A DNA stretch of 64,000 nucleotides from Diogma glabrata (GCA_963693315.1 OY856186.1:371468850-371532849); one strand, 5' to 3'. Shown: positions 1-11,122, counted from the first letter of the stretch. Notes: generated by a model from the sequence alone, not told the origin. A program made the numbers and translations.

Positions 1-818
1 TTTAACTGTCAATTTACAATTTTTATTAGTGGTGAATAATAAGGTGATGGTGAAAAATTTGTCGTTTCGTACGACTCACAGAATACCATTTTAGAGTCGG
101 TACGATACGAAATTATTTTTCAGCGTTAGATACGACACGACTATCAGAATAGCCCTATATAAATTTAAGATTGCATAGGATAAACCAGAACTGGTGTAGA
201 TCATAATCTTAATTGAAGTTCCATCGTCTTGCTTTTCAGTCTATTCAAATGCTTTATCTTTTCTTGGAAGCTTATTTAGGCTCTTAGCAATATAATCAAA
301 TTCTGGTATAAAACTTCGGTATTGTACAATCATTGAAAACTGCAAAGCTCTGATAAATCTTTTAACTTTAACTTTGTTGTATACAAACTAGAAGTTTCTA
401 TCTTTAATAGAACCGAATTTATGAATATTTAAAAATAACTCGACTAGCTAAAAATCACGAAATTCTCGATATTTGGAACCGCTATATACAATTTTGACTT
501 AAATTTTTTATGTAAATCACTTCTTATTGGCATGGGTCGCGTTAAACCTTGATCCGTCTCATTTGCTAATCATTTTGAACGTTCCGCATTCCGCCGACAC
601 TTGAACGATTATTTAAAAGCCAAAGTGTATAAGCACATAAAATTTGGAAAAAAACGCGCAAAGTACATTGAACCAGAAGTAAGAAGCATTATGAAGCATT
701 AAGTGACACCATTCGTTATAGGGATTGCATCTCATTGATTCCGAGTTGTTAATATTAATTACTTTACTCTGAAGATTGGGTCGATTCTGCTTCAGTTATT
801 TCAAGAAGAGTAAAGTAC
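1..818. other. No gene recognised; AT-rich repeat debris
   Basis: I see no credible coding region. Near 60-145 there are short inverted stretches built on TCGTACGA/TACGATACGA words, which look like a fragment of a foldback MITE whose other end lies outside the window. The rest is AT-rich without recognisable motifs up to the BEL/Pao 5' LTR. Confidence 0.5.
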
Positions 819-991
819 TGGTTAATTTTGAACTGGGTAACACTAATTCTTTATTAACAACAAGAAATTTTCACCTTAAAAAGTTAGTTCCTAAAATATA
901 GTATTGGAGTGAAGAACTATTGAAATAAAATAAAATCGAAAATTATAAATATAGTGTGTTTAATTCGAATAAACTAAAAGAAAATAATTTA
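819..991 (+). repeat. 5' LTR of BEL/Pao element
   Basis: A 173-bp direct repeat of 6618-6790 starting TGGTTAATTTTGAA and ending AAAATAATTTA. It is short for this superfamily. The end is set by where the two copies stop matching. Confidence 0.9.
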
Positions 992-1008
992 TGGTCCTTC
1001 GATACGGA
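992..1008 (+). other. Primer-binding-site candidate
   Basis: TGGTCCTTCGATACGG directly follows the 5' LTR. A start in TGG is expected for pairing with a tRNA 3' CCA end. I did not assign the tRNA. Confidence 0.6.
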
Positions 1009-1245
1009 TGTAGCGTCAAAAAATAGACAATAGTTATATAGTTTAAATTTAATTAAAAAAAAAAATAGTAGTGTTAAAAAATTGAAATCGTATTTCAGTG
1101 TGGAGTCATAAAAAATAGATACAACAAATTTTATAGCAACACCACATTTTAGTACATTATCGACTGCAGATTAGTTATTAGTACACAAGAACAAGTCGAT
1201 ATGGCAGTAGAAGTTTGTTGAAAGAGATTTGGCAGTACAATAAAA

Positions 1246-2551
1246 ATGGCTGAAATTAAAAAATTAAACACAAAACGAAAAAATATTAAGTCGCAATTTA
1301 CAAATCACTCTAAATTTGTAAATGAAAACGATATAAATAACGAAAAGTCGTTTTTAGAATTCAAGCTGCGAATTTTAAAATTTGACGAACTATATGTAGA
1401 ATTCAAAAAAAATAACGATGAAATAGCAGAATGGCTTATTGATACAGAGGAATCCGACGATTTTGATAAAGAAATGTCGGAATAGCATGACAAATATTTT
1501 AAAATTAAATCAGAATATAATAATAAAGTTGAAACATATGGAAAAACTAAAGGAATTGGAGTCTGGAGATAAAACGGATTTAGTAGGCAATACAACAAAT
1601 ATAAAATTGCCCGTAATCAAATTACCAGAATTCAATGGTAATTTGGAAAATTGGATTAAATTTCGCGATACCTTTACATCCATAATAATAAAAAATGACA
1701 ATATTCCGAACATCCAGAAGTTTTATTACTTAACAAACCATATAACTGGAGAGGCCAAATCTGTAATCGAAAAAATTGAAGTTTCTGATGAAGGCTTTCA
1801 ATTAGCATGGGACATCCTAATAGACAGATTTGATAACAAAAGAGCAATTATTGAGAAACTTTTATCGCAATTATTTAATTTAAAAACAGTTTATAAAGAA
1901 AATTTATACGAGTTAAGGCAATTAGCTGATAATTGCTCAATTTATTTAAAAGTGCTAGAAAAAATGGGTCAACAAATAGATTCGTGGGACATGATAATTA
2001 TCCACATAATTAAACCAAAACTAGACAACGATTCAAAAAAATTGTGGGAAGCTGAATTAGAATACAAAGAATTGCCAACATGGGACAAAATGTACAAATT
2101 TCTACAAAAACGTGCGAGAGTATTAGAAGCATTAGAAACTAGTCAATCATCAAGTACTTTAACAAAGTTTACAAAACCAAATAATAATTATAATAACAAG
2201 TGTTCAAAAACAGTGTTAGCGTCAGTAAATACAAATTATGACAGTGTGAAATGTATACTGTGTAGTGGTAATCACCAAATTTATAATTGTCAAACATTTA
2301 TGAAATTAAATCCATATGAAAGGTATGTAAAGGTAAAATGTTTGAATTTGTGCTTAAATTGTTTAAGACCACATCATAGTGTAAAAATGTGTAGAGATTT
2401 AAATCGGTGCAAATGTAAACGCAAACACAACTCAATATTACATATGGAAGAAAATGAATATAAAAAACATTTTGAAATGAATAACAATAAAAATATGAAA
2501 AGCAATAGTGAGGAAATAGACAAAATAGAAAGCAAGTCAGAAAGTTCTTGA
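1246..2551 (+). pseudogene. gag: BEL/Pao gag, broken by a stop and a frameshift
   Basis: This is the structural (capsid-like) protein of the element. Translation starts in one frame at 1246 (MAEIKKLNTKRK). An in-frame TAG falls at 1483, although residues typical of this gag (HDKYFKIKSEY) continue beyond it. Around 1540-1560 the coding frame shifts, and from there to 2551 it reads through the conserved core (LPVIKLPEFNGNLENW near 1603) to cysteine-rich C-terminal clusters near 2250-2450 (CILCSGNH, CLNCLRPHH, CKCKRKHNS) that resemble BEL/Pao nucleocapsid zinc motifs. Two lesions therefore prevent a full Gag unless both are bypassed. Family assignment is strong; the exact point of the frame change is approximate. 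Confidence 0.85.
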
Positions 2552-3051
2552 CATCAGGCTACGCTGTCTTGTAGCAATTTTGTAAATAGCGATTTAAATA
2601 AACAAATTATTCTATCAACTGCTATAATTTTAATAGTAGATTGTTATGGAAAATCACACCCAGTTAGAGCAATATTAGATTCAGCGTCGCAATCAAATTT
2701 TATATCACAATTTGTTGCAAATAAATTAGGCGTTTGTAAAAAAAAGCGGTTGATTCATTTTGTATTAGTGGATTGAATAATAGTCAAACCAATATTCAAC
2801 AAAAAATAACAACTAGGATAAAATCAAGATTTGAAAATTATACTGAAGAATTAGAATTTATGATTGTACCTGATATAATAAAAAATTTTACAAGAAACTA
2901 GATTAGGGTGGATAGTTAGTGGTAAATTACAGGAAACCAATAATAGTTTATTTTTAACATCACCACAGATGCAAATTGATATGAATGTAGTTTAAACAAG
3001 CAAATAGTAAAATTTTGGGAAATAGAACAAATAGAAGAGAAAAAAAATAGA
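2552..3051 (+). pseudogene. BEL/Pao aspartic protease region, degenerate
   Basis: Between gag and pol, readable pieces include RAILDSASQSNFI near 2669-2707, the usual site of the protease active-site motif with A where G is typical, then GLNNSQTNIQQK and LGWIVSGKL near 2907-2930. The pieces lie in different frames and part of the expected sequence is missing, so this is a remnant. It would have cut the Gag-Pol polyprotein. Confidence 0.7.
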
Positions 3052-5112
3052 ATGACTCAAGAAGAAATTTATTGCGAAAACTTTTTCGAAAAAACTGTTA
3101 GACGAAATAGTGATGGGCGTTTCATTGGTAAATTACCGTTTAACGACAGGGTTAATAGCTTGGGTGATTCGAGAATAATGGCATTAAAACGATTTAAAAA
3201 TCTGGAACAAAAATTAGAAAAGGATATTGCACTGAAAAATCAATATGATAAATTCATGAAAGAGTACGAAAACTTAAAACATATGGTACTATCTGACAAC
3301 AAGGTACTTGAAAATGAATACTTCTTGCCACATCATGCTATTATTAAACCAGAAAGTAGCACGACTAAAGTACGCGTAGTTTTTGACGCGTCTGCGAAGA
3401 CATCAACAAACTTGTCATTAAATGATACATTGATGATTGGTCCATTAGTACAACGAGACCTATTTAACACTGTTCTTCGTTTTAGAAGATATTTATACGT
3501 TTTTACATCAGACGTGGAAAAGATGTATAGAATGATATTAGTAGAAAAAGAAGATTCAAAGTTTCAAAAGATTTTTTGGCGTGAAAACAAAAACGAACCA
3601 ATAAAAGAGTATGAGTTAAAGACTATTACATATGGTACGTCTTCAGCTTCATACTTGGCGACCAAGGTAATTCAAAAATTAGCAGAAAGTGTAAAAGAAA
3701 CCAACCCAATAGTCTATGAAAAAATAAAAAATGATTTTTATATGGATGATTTGCTAAGTGGAACAAATGATTTAGAATTTGGAAAAGAAATTATTAGACA
3801 ACTTAGAGAAATATTTCAGCAAGGAAAAATGAAATTACGAAAATGGACATCAAATAGAACAGAATTACTAGAAAATATTCCAGCCAATGATGTAGAAGAC
3901 ATTTCAACAAAAATAAATAATACCATTAAAACATTAGGCTTACTCTGGAAACCTAAAACTGATCAATTTTCGTTTAAAATTGGAATTTTTGAAAAAACAA
4001 CCATGGTAACAAAAAGAACAGTATTAGCAAGTATTGCAAAAATCTTCAATTCATTGGGACTGTTAGCTCCAGTAATAATTGTTGCTAAAGTAATTATGCA
4101 AAAACTGTGGATGGCTAAAATTGAATGGGATGAACAATTACCGGAAGATATATTAAGTGTATGGATAGAGTTTCAGAATAGCTTAGATAGAGCAAGTAGT
4201 ATTAAATTGGATAGATGTTTCATAACTGAAAAACAAAAAAGCCTAGAATTACATGGGTTTGCCGATGCATCTAGCTCAGCTTATGGCGCATGTGTAGATG
4301 CAAGATCAATAGGACAAGACGATAATATTTTAATAACACTCCTATGTAGCAAGTCAAGAGTTGCTCCATTAAAGGTAATAACAATACCAAAATTAGAGCT
4401 AAATGCAGCGTTATTATTGTCGAAATTAGTTAAAAAGGTAATTGAGTCATTAAACGTTACGTGTCGAATAGTATTGTGGTCAGATTCTAGTATAGTATTA
4501 GCTTGGATAAAACAAAATTCATATAATTTAAAAACATATGTGGCTAATAGAGTAAGTGAAATCCAAGATCTTACAAAAGGAATGGAATGGAGGCATGTTA
4601 GCACTAAGAGTAATCCGGCGGATTTAGTTTCTAGAGGATTAATGCCTAAAGAAATTCAAAACTGTATGTTATGGTGGAGTGGCCCAGAATTCCTTAAAAA
4701 ATCTGAAACAACATGGCCGTCAAAATTTATAAACCTAAATTTAGAAAACTTGCCTGAAGTAAAGAAAGTTAATGAAACTTTAGTCAGTACAAATTTGGAA
4801 TATATAATAGATATAGCAAAATATGATTCATTAAATAAATTGAAAAGAATAGCAGCGTATGTTTGCCGAGCAATAAAAAGTTTTAAAACAAAGGGGATGT
4901 TACATCGTCAAACTGGCATACTAACATCAAGTGAATTAAAGGATGGTTCAAATTTAGTGATTAAAATAGTTCAACACAAGGAGTTTTTAAAGGATATAGA
5001 TACTTTAAAAAGAAAGGGAAGGCTACCAAACGATAGTAAATTGATAAGTTTAAGTCCTTTTGTAGATATTGATGGAATTTTGCGAGTTGGAGGAAGACTA
5101 ATGAGACATTAG
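3052..5112 (+). CDS. pol: BEL/Pao pol: reverse transcriptase and RNase H (partial pol)
   Basis: An open stretch of 686 codons. The start ATG is simply the first after the degenerate protease; the true upstream boundary is lost. The leading segment (CENFFEKTVRR, GRFIGKLPF) is the conserved pre-RT region of BEL/Pao. RT follows with VVFDASAKTS near residue 109, FTSDVEKMYRMI near 155 and the catalytic YMDD near 230. RNase H begins near residue 403 (GFADASSSAYGACV). The frame ends at 5112, just where the linker to integrase should continue. A near-repeat of about 20 bp there (GAGACATTAG at 5103 and again at 5123) looks like a local duplication that broke the ORF. It would synthesise element cDNA in the capsid. 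Confidence 0.9.
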   Translation: MTQEEIYCENFFEKTVRRNSDGRFIGKLPFNDRVNSLGDSRIMALKRFKNLEQKLEKDIALKNQYDKFMKEYENLKHMVLSDNKVLENEYFLPHHAIIKPESSTTKVRVVFDASAKTSTNLSLNDTLMIGPLVQRDLFNTVLRFRRYLYVFTSDVEKMYRMILVEKEDSKFQKIFWRENKNEPIKEYELKTITYGTSSASYLATKVIQKLAESVKETNPIVYEKIKNDFYMDDLLSGTNDLEFGKEIIRQLREIFQQGKMKLRKWTSNRTELLENIPANDVEDISTKINNTIKTLGLLWKPKTDQFSFKIGIFEKTTMVTKRTVLASIAKIFNSLGLLAPVIIVAKVIMQKLWMAKIEWDEQLPEDILSVWIEFQNSLDRASSIKLDRCFITEKQKSLELHGFADASSSAYGACVDARSIGQDDNILITLLCSKSRVAPLKVITIPKLELNAALLLSKLVKKVIESLNVTCRIVLWSDSSIVLAWIKQNSYNLKTYVANRVSEIQDLTKGMEWRHVSTKSNPADLVSRGLMPKEIQNCMLWWSGPEFLKKSETTWPSKFINLNLENLPEVKKVNETLVSTNLEYIIDIAKYDSLNKLKRIAAYVCRAIKSFKTKGMLHRQTGILTSSELKDGSNLVIKIVQHKEFLKDIDTLKRKGRLPNDSKLISLSPFVDIDGILRVGGRLMRH

Positions 5113-5119
5113 AAAAAAT

Positions 5120-6328
5120 AACGAGACATTAGACTACAATGCCAAACATCAGATATTGATCCCAAAAAATTATCTAGCAACAATCATAATAAGAGATGAG
5201 CATTACAAAAACTTGCATAGCGGTGTACAGAGTACACTATCAGCAGTTCGACAAAATTTCTGGATTTTAAATGGAAAAAATATGACAAAAAAGGTAATAC
5301 ACACTTTCATTACATGTTTTAGAAATAAGCCTCGACAACTAGATCAAATAATGGGTGATTTACCGGCTAGCAGAACAGATCTATGTTGTCGTCCGTTTAA
5401 TACCACAGGGATAGATTTTTGTGGACCGTTTAACATAAAATATAGAAATCAACGTAAAGATACCTTATACAAGGTATATATTTGCATATTTGTCTTTTTC
5501 ACAATAAAGGCAGTGCATCTAGAAGTGGTGGAAGATTTTACAAGTGATGCATTTATAGATTGTTTAAAAAAGTTTTTAGCAAGAAGAGGAAACGTTTCGA
5601 CCATTTGGAGTGATAATGGAAGTAATTTCATTGGAGCTAAAAACGACTTGAAGAAAATTAGAAAAATGCTTGAGTCGCAAAATTTAGAAATTTCAAATTA
5701 CATAGCTAAGAAGGATATTGAATGGAAATTTATACCGCCCAGATCACCACACTTTGGTGGACTTTGGGAGTCAGGAGTAAAAATTTTTAAGCACCACTTC
5801 AAGAGAATAGTGGGGTCTACCATATTGACTCGTCAGCAAAGAACAACCATTGTTACGCAAATAGAAGGTGTAATGAATTCGCGACCTTTAACACCATTAT
5901 CGTCAGACGTTTTAGACCCGGAACCTCTTACACCAGGGCATTTCCTCACAGGAGGTCCAATAAACAGTATAGTTGAATCTGATATTACAAATATTTCATC
6001 AAATCGTTTAATTTATTGGAAAACAACAACAAATATGGTACAAAGGTTTTGGAAACGATTTGCAAACGAATACATTCACACTCTACAACAAAAAAAGAAG
6101 TGGTTTATAGAGCGAGAAAATTTGAAGCAGAATGATATTGTTTTGATTCAAGATGATAATTTACCATCTGGAAAATGGTTATTAGGAAGAGTATTAGAAA
6201 CTATAGAGGGGAATGATGGTAAGGTTCGGGTGGCAATGATACAAACTAAAAATGGACCTATTAAAAGAGTGATAAATAAATTGGCTAAATTTCCAATTGA
6301 TATTTCGAGATCGCAAACACCTAGTTAA
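5120..6328 (+). CDS. BEL/Pao integrase (separated from pol by a frame break)
   Basis: The reading frame is open from about 5126, upstream of the TTG at 5156, and carries on the pol protein (AKHQILIPKNY). The zinc-binding region (HYKNLHSGVQSTL to CFRNKPRQ) is followed by the catalytic core with a D in GIDFCGPF (about residue 85 from 5156), a D in SDNGSNF (about 153) and an E in GLWESGVK (about 205). NSRPLTPLSSD and a C-terminal region typical of BEL/Pao integrases follow. All three acidic residues are present. It would insert the cDNA into chromosomes, but as encoded it lacks the rest of Pol in frame. Confidence 0.9.
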   Translation, partial: NETLDYNAKHQILIPKNYLATIIIRDEHYKNLHSGVQSTLSAVRQNFWILNGKNMTKKVIHTFITCFRNKPRQLDQIMGDLPASRTDLCCRPFNTTGIDFCGPFNIKYRNQRKDTLYKVYICIFVFFTIKAVHLEVVEDFTSDAFIDCLKKFLARRGNVSTIWSDNGSNFIGAKNDLKKIRKMLESQNLEISNYIAKKDIEWKFIPPRSPHFGGLWESGVKIFKHHFKRIVGSTILTRQQRTTIVTQIEGVMNSRPLTPLSSDVLDPEPLTPGHFLTGGPINSIVESDITNISSNRLIYWKTTTNMVQRFWKRFANEYIHTLQQKKKWFIERENLKQNDIVLIQDDNLPSGKWLLGRVLETIEGNDGKVRVAMIQTKNGPIKRVINKLAKFPIDISRSQTPS

Positions 6329-6603
6329 CGTTTTAGCTTAAGATTTAGTATTAAGTTCTTAGTATTTTTTGAAGTTAGAGTTTAGTTTGAATTAGAAATT
6401 AATGAGACCGAAAATTTTGAAATTGGATTACATACATAAATATTTATTGTTTTTTTTTGTAATTATTGATCTTTTTAGTTGTTTTAAGGTAACTTTAAAT
6501 TTGATCTATTTGATATACTGATATATTTGATATTGTTAATAATTAAAAGATTAAAGAAATTTTCTTGTATTTTGAAATCGAATTGATTGAAAGACTGTCC
6601 TTT

Positions 6604-6617
6604 CAACGCGGGGAATA
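6604..6617 (+). other. Polypurine-tract region of BEL/Pao element
   Basis: A purine-rich stretch containing GGGGAATA lies directly upstream of the 3' LTR, the expected primer site for plus-strand cDNA synthesis. Confidence 0.5.
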
Positions 6618-6790
6618 TGGTTAATTTTGAATTGGGTAACACTAATTCTTTATTAACAACAAGAAATTTTCACCTTAAAAAGTTAGTTCCTAAAATATAG
6701 TATTGGAGTGAAGAACTATTGAAATAAAATAAAATCGAAAATTATAAATATAGTGTGTTTAATTCGAATAAACTAAAAGAAAATAATTTA
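6618..6790 (+). repeat. 3' LTR of BEL/Pao element
   Basis: A direct repeat of 819-991, same length, one base difference seen by eye. Confidence 0.9.
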
Positions 6791-7489
6791 ATTACTATGT
6801 CTTAAAAGCTTACTATTTCTAAAGGTGTCTAAAATTTACTGTTCCTTCAGCCGGTTTACGCAATTTGTAAACTTCACATGCACGAAAACATATTTCATCT
6901 TCCAAATCAGAATAAAAAAAAAACAATAAATTCAATACATTTGTCTTGTTTTCGAATTCATATCACATCTCAAAAAGAAAAAACTATAAATTAACAACCT
7001 AGTAATAGTTTTAGTGTGGTAAATAAGACACTAGGTTTGATTATAGTATATAGCAGCATAAATCCAGCAAACTTTGGTTTTTATGCATACCAAACATAGC
7101 AAACACTCAAAAACAAAACAATTCGAAGTTTTTTTAAAGCTAGTAAAGTTTCGAATACTTTTTTATGCATACGAAAACTAGTAAACACTTAAAAAATCTA
7201 GTTACTAGGTTTTATACATATGGCCCATTTAATATTATGTGACAGTTTCTGACCATGTGAGTTTCTGGAACAGAAACAATTAAATTTTAATTGTTTTTGT
7301 TTCAGACAAAACAGAGGAATTTTCAGTTTCTGTTTGTTTCTAAATTCGGTGTCTGTTTCAGTTGCTGTCAAATTTCTATGAAATTTAGTTTCGGTTTCAG
7401 TTCTATGTGAAAGCACGGCTTTAGATTTGATATTTTCTATCAAAATTATTTATCCAAACCTACTTCTTTTACTATATTATAACTAAAAT
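6791..7489. other. No gene; MITE-like fragments
   Basis: No coding region recognised. 7240-7430 carries repeated GTTTCTG/CAGAAAC words and ends in CTATGTGAAAGCACGGCTTT, a diverged version of the terminus of the MITE at 10853-11084, so it is probably an old relative of that family. 7060-7210 has A/T-rich inverted words around GCAAACACTC and TTTATGCATAC. Confidence 0.4.
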
Positions 7490-7753
7490 TCAACTCACTC
7501 TGTAATCTGATGATCGTTTGTAACTGTCACTTGCTCTCGTCGATGATGTATATCGATCTGATGAACTTGGAGGTTATCGACTGCTTGTACTGCGAGAATC
7601 ATAAGATGTCGGATACCCATTATTATAACGAGAACTTCCACCTCTCGAAGAACTACTATTATAACTGCTAGAGGGTCGACTAGAACTACCACGATATGAG
7701 CTTGATGTTCCTCTATAACTGCCACGCGAATATCCTCTACCTCAGGACGACAT
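7490..7753 (-). pseudogene. Degenerate SR/RGG-type RNA-binding-protein-like coding segment
   Basis: Read on the minus strand from ATG at 7753, one frame gives about 87 codons rich in Ser, Arg, Gly and Tyr (GRGYSRGSYRGTSSSY, SSSRGGSSRYNNGYP, STRASDSYKRSSDYR), the composition of the disordered tail of SR/RGG RNA-binding proteins. Two stops interrupt it: TGA at 7744-7742 (where an Arg codon would fit) and TAA at 7576-7574. A GTGAGT near the end resembles a splice donor. No RNA-recognition domain is visible here. I infer a pseudogene or retro-fragment; composition alone cannot name the parent gene. Confidence 0.5.
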
Positions 7754-7936
7754 TACACTAAAACAATATCCTAATTAATTGTTTATATATAATAACAAAG
7801 AAAAAACTTAATAGTATATGGAAATAAATTATAAAAATTTAAGATAAAAGAACCCAACCGAACCCTCCCTCACACAGCACAAGGATCATGCAAAAAAAAA
7901 ATATCAAGTCTATTTTTTCATACCCATTTCCTTATC

Positions 7937-8320
7937 CAGTAAAAGCCCGATTATCCGACATTCAATTAACCAAATAATCAGTTAACCGGAATCTAAAATA
8001 CTTGAATTTTTTCCTCTTTCACAAGAAAAATGTTTTTTTGTTTGGCAATTAACAAGAAAATTTTAAAATATTCTTATTTATTTTTGGATTTGTATAAAAT
8101 ATTAATTGTAATCAATGTTATAAACAACTTGAAATACACATATAAAAATAAGTTTCTAGTATTTTATTTGAAAATATTTTGACGAGAATCCTAATAAAAT
8201 ATTATGTATATGCAGAATAACATGAAATCGTCATAAAATTTCAATTATCCGGAAGTTTCGATAATCCGGTATGCTTCAATCCCCGAGCATTCCGATTTCC
8301 GGATAATTGGGCTTTTACTG
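7937..8320. mobile_element. pogo/Tigger-like MITE
   Basis: A 384-bp non-coding element with terminal inverted repeats CAGTAAAAGCCCGATTATCC and, at the other end, GGATAATTGGGCTTTTACTG. Internal ATTATCCGG/CCGGATAAT words repeat inside both ends. TA follows the right end; the left flank is TATC, so the left TA appears to have gained two bases. CAGT termini and TA targets are typical of pogo-like Tc1/mariner relatives. Confidence 0.8.
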
Positions 8321-9633
8321 TAGTACATCTTTTATATTTTTATAAATTAACTAAATTAATTAATTCATATTTATATACGTTTTTCATAAACATAATTATT
8401 AAATTTAAAAAAAAAAAACATGAAATCATGCTTTTTCAATATACAAAATGGAGATTGTGAATACGATTCCGTTTTTTGATCAAAACCTAAATTATTGAAA
8501 TTCGATACTTACAATATTTATTACACCGCTTTTGATTAATACTTCTTAATAATGATGTTTTTTAAGTAATTTATAGTATTTTTTAGATTAAATGTTGATA
8601 TTTATACAAAGAATTATTTTTTCTTAAACGGAAGACCTTATTTACGGCGTCCAAATCGGATTTATGAAAATTGAAAATGGAATGGAAGAAAAGAAACAAT
8701 ATTATAATGAAGTTGGTTGCTTAATTTTAATTTTTATACCAACTGTTTCTTTTTATATCATTTTTCATACACTGTAAAAAGATTAAAGCAGGTTTTACAT
8801 GAGGATATAGAGACTATCCGATTGTGTTTTCATACTTCTATGTCGGATTGTATAGTCGCCAGTCGCTACAATTTACATTTTTTAACTGATATTTGATACT
8901 CTTCAACTGATTTCTTTCTTACCATATTATACTCAATTTAATGGCTAACGTTGTGGATTTCATCTCAATTATTGAGCTTTAATTAATTTTCGATGTCAAA
9001 GCGCACCAATACATGTATACAGCACTGGAAGGCAGTGATGTTGAGTTTAAGATGTAATTAATTATTGTCGGCCAGTAATATAATCTTTTGTAAATAAGGT
9101 ACACGGATAATCTGGAATAAAATTCTGCCCAACAAGTACATATATATTAAAATTCATACTTATACACTGTTAAAAATATATACACAAAATTGAAAAAAAC
9201 AAACATGGAGGTTTAATTTGAATTTATTTAAAGAATTGTAGTTCGATAAATTTAAAGTTAAACAAAGCAATTAATAATAAAATTTGTAGTGTAATAACGA
9301 AACATTATGTTCGATTTGATTTTGTTTGTATAATTTTATAATTTATATCTAATAATAAATTGGAATTTTCGTGTATCTAAATATTAAATTTTTATGCATG
9401 ACAGTTGTGTATTATAATAACTGTGACAAGAAAAATGCAAAAAAAAGATTTTCTAATATATAATAGTTGTTATTGCTTATATTAATTAAATTTATGTTAA
9501 ACTTTAATATGTATAAATTTAGTTTTTTTAGTACATATAATTTAGACATGAAGCAAAATCTGTATAATGAAAGAAATCAAACATCCCGCTCGGCATGAAC
9601 ATCGGAAAGATATCTTAATGCTATCTAAAAAAT
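8321..9633. other. No gene recognised
   Basis: AT-rich sequence with no ORF worth calling and no clear terminal repeats. It ends at the boundary of the first MULE-like element. Confidence 0.5.
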
Positions 9634-9644
9634 GGTTCTATGAT

Positions 9645-9890
9645 AAAATATCACACGAAAAAATCCCACACGAAAAATTATCACGTCGAAAATATCACAG
9701 CGAAAAAATCACACTATACGAAAATATCACATCACGAAAATATCACATCTCGAAAATATCACATCCTAAAATCACACGCGAAAAAATATCACATCCTAAA
9801 ATCACACGCGAGAAAATATCACATCCTAAAATCACACGCGTAAAAATATCACATCCTAAAATCACACGCGAAAAAATATTATGCAAAAAA
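9645..9890 (+). repeat. Subterminal tandem array, left end of MULE copy 1
   Basis: Units of about 28-30 bp: AAAATATCACATCCTAAAAT plus CACACGCG, four close copies from about 9760, preceded by diverged half-units (AAAATATCACATCACG, AAAAATCACACTATACG). Translating this array gives long ORFs that are repeat artefacts. The inverse array lies at 10400-10478 and 11930-12170. Confidence 0.85.
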
Positions 9891-10478
9891 TTTTATTGAA
9901 AAACACAGAAATATTACAAGTTTTGAGATTGCAGAAATGCTTACCTTTGATCTCTAATTTTGGAGATGTCACTACGGAAAAGAAAGAATAGCAAATATTT
10001 TTACAAATTACAGTCGTGATCAAAAAATCGAAATGTTGAGAATTGCTCATGTAGGGTACATATAAGAAATCAAAATAATAAAAATTCATAATTGTGAAAA
10101 AATGCAATCAATTTCTGTTACCGTCCGCTATCTTGCAAACTATAAATCTTTTCGATCTAAAATTTCAGATGAGTATTGCTTAAATCATTTGGGATCCAAA
10201 ATAAATTAAGTGGGAGTCAGTTGTTTGATAGGGCTATGACATGAAAACGTTTTTACTAAGTCAAATACGGTTTCATATGAAAGATTGTGTCTCAAATCTC
10301 AATGGTCGTTACAATTGTTGGCACAGAATTCGTTAAAATTTATATATAATATAACCGACGTTGTGTTTTTTTTTACAATAAAATGTTTTCCAGGATATGT
10401 TTTCGTGTGTGATTTTAGGATGTGATATATTTACGCCTGTGATTTTAGGATGCGCTATTTTTTCTCGTGTGATTTTAA

Positions 10479-11122
10479 GGTAGTCTCCACTGCACGAATA
10501 CAAACAACAAACGTAATTATGCTAATGTTTACTAAGGTTTGCTAACAATCTGTCTCCACCAAGCAAACGTTTTCTAAAAATATAAGTTTGCTAAAATTTG
10601 TTAAAGTGCCGGAAATTCTCCAATAAAAACTTTGACAGCTTTTACTTGCCAAACAAATTGATGAAATTCATTATTAAAACCAATTACACAATTTTATAAT
10701 ATTTTAACAAAAAGTATTTTTTGTTTTATTCAAAATGCAAAACCATCATGTTTGCCATGTTATTAACGGTAAACCAACAAATGTTAGCAAATGTTTGTTC
10801 GTGCTCATACTTCGTGTCTCCACTAAATAAATAAATCTTTGCAAACTTAAAGCCGGGCATTCACATACAACAGAAAGAGAATTTCATACAAATTTGACAG
10901 CAAAAAATTCTGTTGGTGTGAAATTTGTATGGAATTCTGTTTCTGTTGTATGTGATTTTCAGCCTTTAAGGTTGAAATTCTCATAAAACAGAAACAGAAT
11001 TTCATACAAATTTTACAGCAATAGAATTTTTTGCTGTTAAAAAATTTTTATAAAATTCTGTTTCTGTTGTATGTGAATGCCCGGTTTTAGCAAACGTTCG
11101 GTGCGGTTAGTGGAGACGAGCC
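10479..11122. mobile_element. MITE with TTAA target duplication, nested in MULE copy 1
   Basis: Inverted ends (GGTAGTCTCCACTGCACGAA; reverse complement of right end GGCTCGTCTCCACTAACCGC) are flanked on both sides by TTAA (10475-10478 and 11123-11126). TTAA duplications are known for piggyBac and some Kolobok elements. Removing it would rejoin the MULE array (GTGTGATTTTAA with GAAAGCGATATTTTTACGC). It is itself split by the MITE at 10853-11084. Confidence 0.8.
10853..11084. mobile_element. MITE with CCGGGCATTCACATACAACAG ends
   Basis: A 232-bp foldback element: left end CCGGGCATTCACATACAAC, right end GTTGTATGTGAATGCCCGG, a perfect inversion over about 20 bp. Interior GAATTTCATACAAATTT words are repeated and inverted. 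A diverged relative lies at about 7240-7430. Confidence 0.8.

Larger units (their letters stand above)
819..6790 (+). mobile_element. BEL/Pao-type LTR retrotransposon, damaged coding region
   Basis: A 5.97-kb element with direct terminal repeats (819-991 and 6618-6790) that differ at one base by eye (AACTGGG versus AATTGGG), a TGG-starting primer site right after the first LTR, a purine tract before the second, and gag, protease, RT/RNase H and integrase in BEL/Pao order. The flanking pentamers AGTAC (814-818) and ATTAC (6791-6795) match at 4 of 5 positions, so they may be a mutated target duplication. The near-identical LTRs suggest recent insertion, yet gag holds a stop and a frame change, the protease region is degenerate and pol is split. 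It is probably non-autonomous now. Confidence 0.92.

Noticed and set aside
9645..9890. CRISPR-like repeat array
   Set aside because: Repeats are contiguous with no unique spacers, lie in eukaryotic transposon ends and have inverted partners at the other end of the element.
9567..9899. 110-codon plus-strand ORF with repeated KYHILKSHA/KISHPKITRE peptides
   Set aside because: It is the translation of the MULE subterminal tandem repeat; two frames give equally regular peptides and the same occurs at 15335-15619.
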